Shown: positions 60,499 through 64,000 of the stretch, piece after piece
Layout of the letters: each line of letters begins with the position of its first letter
How positions within the stretch are numbered: the first letter of the stretch is position 1
Assembly (NCBI RefSeq): GCF_050947335.1
Contig: NC_134995.1
Coordinates: forward strand, 8,966,501 to 9,030,500
Direction of reading: 5' to 3'
Length of the DNA stretch: 64,000 bases
From: Megachile rotundata
Taxonomy: Eukaryota > Arthropoda > Insecta > Hymenoptera > Megachilidae
The notes under the pieces: generated by a model
What the model was told of the DNA's origin: nothing
Database searches by the model: none
What the model saw: only the letters and a program-made list of their open reading frames with translations
Translations under genes and position numbers: made by a program

Positions 60499-61404
60499 AT
60501 TTTTATTAGTCTACTAATATCTGCAAATATTAATTAACACAATTTTCAAATTTTCAGTAAACAAAGATATTAAAAGATGAATGTTACAGAAATTAAATTA
60601 ATTAATAAATATTTCAGTACAGAGTGAAATAAACTTCCTTTATTGATAATGTTCGTGAAACTTTTAAAAAAGTATTCCATCCACGTTCAACCACTAATTA
60701 AAATAGAAATTCAAGAGAGATTGGGACGTTACATTTTATTTTAATTAACCTTGTTTCGGCGTTCACTACTTGTAACAGTCGGAAACCAATTTTTGCCGAA
60801 TGAAATAAACCATTCGAATAATCCCGCTAAGAGAGAGCTATCGATTTTTAAAATCGAGTGCAATATAATCCGTTTGGGGGTTAACAATGGATGCAAAATG
60901 AATTTAACATTCGTTGTTTACTAACCGATATGAAACAATTTAATCTTGATGATGAAAAAAAAGCACAGCTGCAAAATAACGGAGTTATTTGCAAGCTTTT
61001 GTAATTGTTGTATAACTTTCTATCGGTAAAATCAGCTTCAGCTAATTAATTACTGGTAACAGTGAAGGGTACACGTTTCACTGAATAATTGCTCGATTAA
61101 GTATCAATTTTGAAGAAAATAAATCTTTTTTAATTGCAGATCACGGACGTAGATGAGTCGCACGCGACGCACTATCGCCGCCATGTTTATTACTTTTCTA
61201 GTTAGATAGAATGCCTACACAAATATAACGTAATATTCTAATTGCACAAAATTTGTTTGATACTATATTGGTATAAAATATTTGTAACATTAGAATAATT
61301 GTTGTCCAAAATAATTGTAAAAAAAATCAGTACTAAAATATCCTAATCCTAACCTAACCTAATCTATATGTATAATGTTATGTGTGTAATTAATTTATGT
61401 ATGT
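60499..61404. other. AT-rich non-coding stretch
   Basis: No exon or repeat recognised; a short TCCTAACCTAACCTAA run at about 61345. Confidence 0.4.
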
Positions 61405-61620
61405 AGGTATGTAGGATCAATTTACACATGAACACATGTAGTATCAATTTACACATGTATTATACATATGTAGAATCAATTTACACATGGACACGCGTAG
61501 GATCAATTTACACATGGGCATATGTGGGATTAATTTACACATGGGCATATGTGGGATCAATTTACACATGTACATATGTATAATTAATTTACATATGTGC
61601 ATATATGTAACTACTTATTG
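61405..61620. repeat. 27-bp repeat (ATCAATTTACACATG...CATATGTGGG)
   Basis: About seven copies around GGATCAATTTACACATG; central ones are perfect 27-mers. Confidence 0.88.
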
Positions 61621-62680
61621 CAGAAGATATATAATATATGATCATAATAACAACTATGAAAATATTTTGAAATATAGTAATTCAACTTTAAAAGACCCCT
61701 CCATGAAAATCACCCCTTAGACTTCTCAGAACTATGTATTAAATATATTTCAAAGTCAATATCCAATAAAATTTTCACTGAACACTTTCCAGCAATATGG
61801 AATTCGTTCGCAAAAATTGCAAAACTTCAATCAATTTTATTTAACATTTAATAAGAAATTTCACAAAAAAAAAAGAGACGATGTAAATAACTTCGAATAC
61901 CGAAGTTCATAAAAGTTGAGCAAAGTATCAGAAAACAGCTGTAAATCGAAACCGATCGAAATTCAATCCTAAATACCCTTTCCCTTTTAAGAAAGTAATT
62001 TCACCCCGGTAGATTAAAATCTGGCGCACACATTGCGAATGAAATATTCATCAGAAAATATTCAAGTACGCTCGACGTTTAGCTCATTTTCCACGATCGT
62101 GTAATTGCTTCGAGCATCGTGGCAGCAATCGAACGAATTTCCCGTTAATAAATAATTTCTAAGTCCTCGTTCCGTGTTTTCCGTCGCGAATGGTCGACGT
62201 GTAACGAATAGAAGGCATCGCGTGTTTTCCGCGCGAATAATTAAACCGATTCAGCCGATATACTAACACGACGAACCTTGTATGTTAACAAGCAACCGGC
62301 CATCGTTTAAACATCAAATCGAAAGATTAAACAGGGAGACCTGTCCTAAAACGATCAAACAACCCTTCCATCGCCTCTCATCAAATATTCATAAGCTGTC
62401 GAACAAAGCTCTTTCGCTTTTTTTATTTAATCGTTAATTAAAACACAGTCGCCGTACTAAATATCGAGGATTAATTTTCATTTTTCTAAGAAATTTTTTT
62501 TACAAGTTTCATGAAAATTGTTAACGACGTTACAATATTGGTTGATATTATTTTCTTGATGTAACTTTTTTTCGAAGGTGAAATATTTGCATGATTTGTT
62601 TAGGTGTTTTGATAAAGTTTAATTATTTACAGTAATGGAGTTTAATATGTTAAAAATGTTTGAGAGTGAGCATATTTTGG
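61621..62680. other. Non-coding stretch; moderate-GC island 61960-62400
   Basis: Nothing recognised as coding. Confidence 0.4.
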
Positions 62681-62875
62681 TTTGGCTAGGTTAGGTTATT
62701 ATATAGGTTAGGACATTTCTAGGTTAGGTTATTATATAGGTTAGGACATTTCTAGGTTAGGTTATTATATAGGTTAGGACATTTCTAGGTTAAGTTACAT
62801 TAGGATATTATATAAATGATAATATCATTAGGATATTATATAAATGATAATATCATTAAGATATTATATAATTGT
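62680..62875. repeat. 32-bp and 28-bp direct repeats
   Basis: Three copies of AGGTTAGGTTATTATAT plus AGGTTAGGACATTTCT (32 bp), then three copies of a 28-bp unit with ATATTATATAAATGATAAT. Contains TTAGG words. Confidence 0.88.
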
Positions 62876-62879
62876 TATA

Positions 62880-64000
62880 TAAATTATGTTAAAGTAGGTT
62901 GTTATATGTATATCACATACGCATAAATCATCTTAAAAGTGAATTATAAATTATACTAATAACATTCTCATATTAAGGAAAATAGGCATTATGGAAAATT
63001 ACTTCATAATTCAACGATTAGCAATTTAATGCATTTGATATATCCGACATATTTATTTGAATTCATGGCTCATCAATGTCAATAAGTAAAGCAACAGTTA
63101 ACATGTTAAGAGCGAAATGTCAATACGTTGCAACGTTTATTTAAACAACCGCATTCATATTTGTACCGTTAATTCTTGTGGCAGATGTATATATGTGGTG
63201 AAGTAGTGGTTCTGCAAGTGCATATTTGTTCGAACGGAACAGTATTTACAATATTGCGGTTGTAGGAAAATATGAAACGTTGCTAAAAAAAGTTGCTAAT
63301 ATTCTTTTACGATGAATGTGTTTAGCTATTCAATGGTTTTATTTAATATTGAGTTTGCATATGTACAAATTAATGGTGTTAATTATAGAACATTACTAGT
63401 ATTACTTTTTAATTTCATCTTCAGCATTACGTACCATTGCCAGGATAATTTATTTTCAGGAAACACAGGACTTTCCATTTCAATTTTTTATTAGTTCAAT
63501 TTTGAACCAAAAATGACACCTAAAATTATTTGAATAATTTCTAAAACACATAAGATAGTTTCTACATATGATAGATTCCACAAAACCATCGAGATAGTGA
63601 AATAAAGTCAATCCAATATGGCGTACTCGTACAAAATGAAAGATTCACAGCAAATTAAATTACAAGAGATAATTACTGTAACGATTGGAAAGAACGCAAG
63701 CTTATTATTTCTTCAGCAAACGTCTCTTCCTTCGGCCCTTAAACAGTAACCGTACATTCTGCCATATTAATTCGCCGCAACATTCAACCACCGTCCATAT
63801 TGTACCGGCCGAGTTAATTAACATCTAAATTTCCATCGTTGCCTACCTTAATTGATCTACTTCATAACACATTCCGGTAGGGGTTGGTATACGCACTGTG
63901 CTGGAGGGCTGTTCTCGAAAACACGCCGATCGCTTTCATCGATATCCCGTTAAGGGCAGATGTATTTTACGAGCACGGCCTCCAGCCAAAAGTGATAAAT
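62880..64000. other. Right edge, non-coding
   Basis: A 60-codon frame at 63312-63494 (plus) is unrecognised. The last about 300 bp are GC-richer. No gene seen. Confidence 0.4.

Overview
The window is eukaryotic, from an insect and most likely a hymenopteran, possibly a bee. It is AT-rich with GT-AG introns and holds a tandem cluster of Delta-class glutathione S-transferase (GST) genes. The B protein looks very close to what I remember of bee GSTD1, but that is memory, not a search. A decayed mariner transposase and short CTAAC (TTAGG-type) runs also fit an insect.

Genes. Three complete five-exon GST genes lie head to tail on the minus strand: C (48012 to 44142), B (19357 to 11852) and A (7966 to 3794). 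A broken first exon of a fourth copy (40193 to 40058) lies between C and B. Exon lengths in A and B are identical (141, 59, 142, 165, 144 bp). C differs only in exons 4 and 5 (168, 150 bp). Intron phases agree. All three keep the catalytic serine (Ser11). Only B keeps both glutathione-contacting histidines: A has Lys at position 52 and C has Gln at position 40.

Promoters. About 6.7 kb upstream of B and 2.4 kb upstream of the dead copy lies the same short minus-strand module: a TATA box, an ACAGTT initiator 33 bp downstream and a GTACGT splice donor about 35 nt later. B also has a splice acceptor just before its ATG. The module therefore looks like a duplicated promoter plus non-coding first exon. 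C has its own TATA box about 110 bp before its ATG.

Repeats. Roughly one third of the window (my estimate, about 21 kb) is tandem repeat, much of it inside GST introns. Many arrays have periods of 15-16 bp or about twice that (30-34 bp). They include a CpG-rich 31-bp satellite (0.24-1.95 kb) and AATT-rich 16-bp arrays at 4.3-5.5, 20.1-21.5, 37.2-37.9, 40.7-42.2 and 45.0-45.7 kb. Several show higher-order repeats. Most long open frames in the window are stop-free readings of these arrays, not genes.

Mobile DNA. There is a family of terminal-inverted-repeat elements: an inverted pair of 1.1-1.3 kb copies at 6.67-7.80 and 57.79-59.08 kb, each with a nested MITE of about 250 bp. One copy sits in intron 1 of gene A, about 20 bp from the exon 1 donor. 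A 783-bp element at 33.95-34.73 kb carries its own CpG-rich array and a strong hairpin. A mariner relic lies at 9.85-10.45 kb. The remaining stretches are AT-rich or moderately GC-rich non-coding DNA in which I see no convincing gene.
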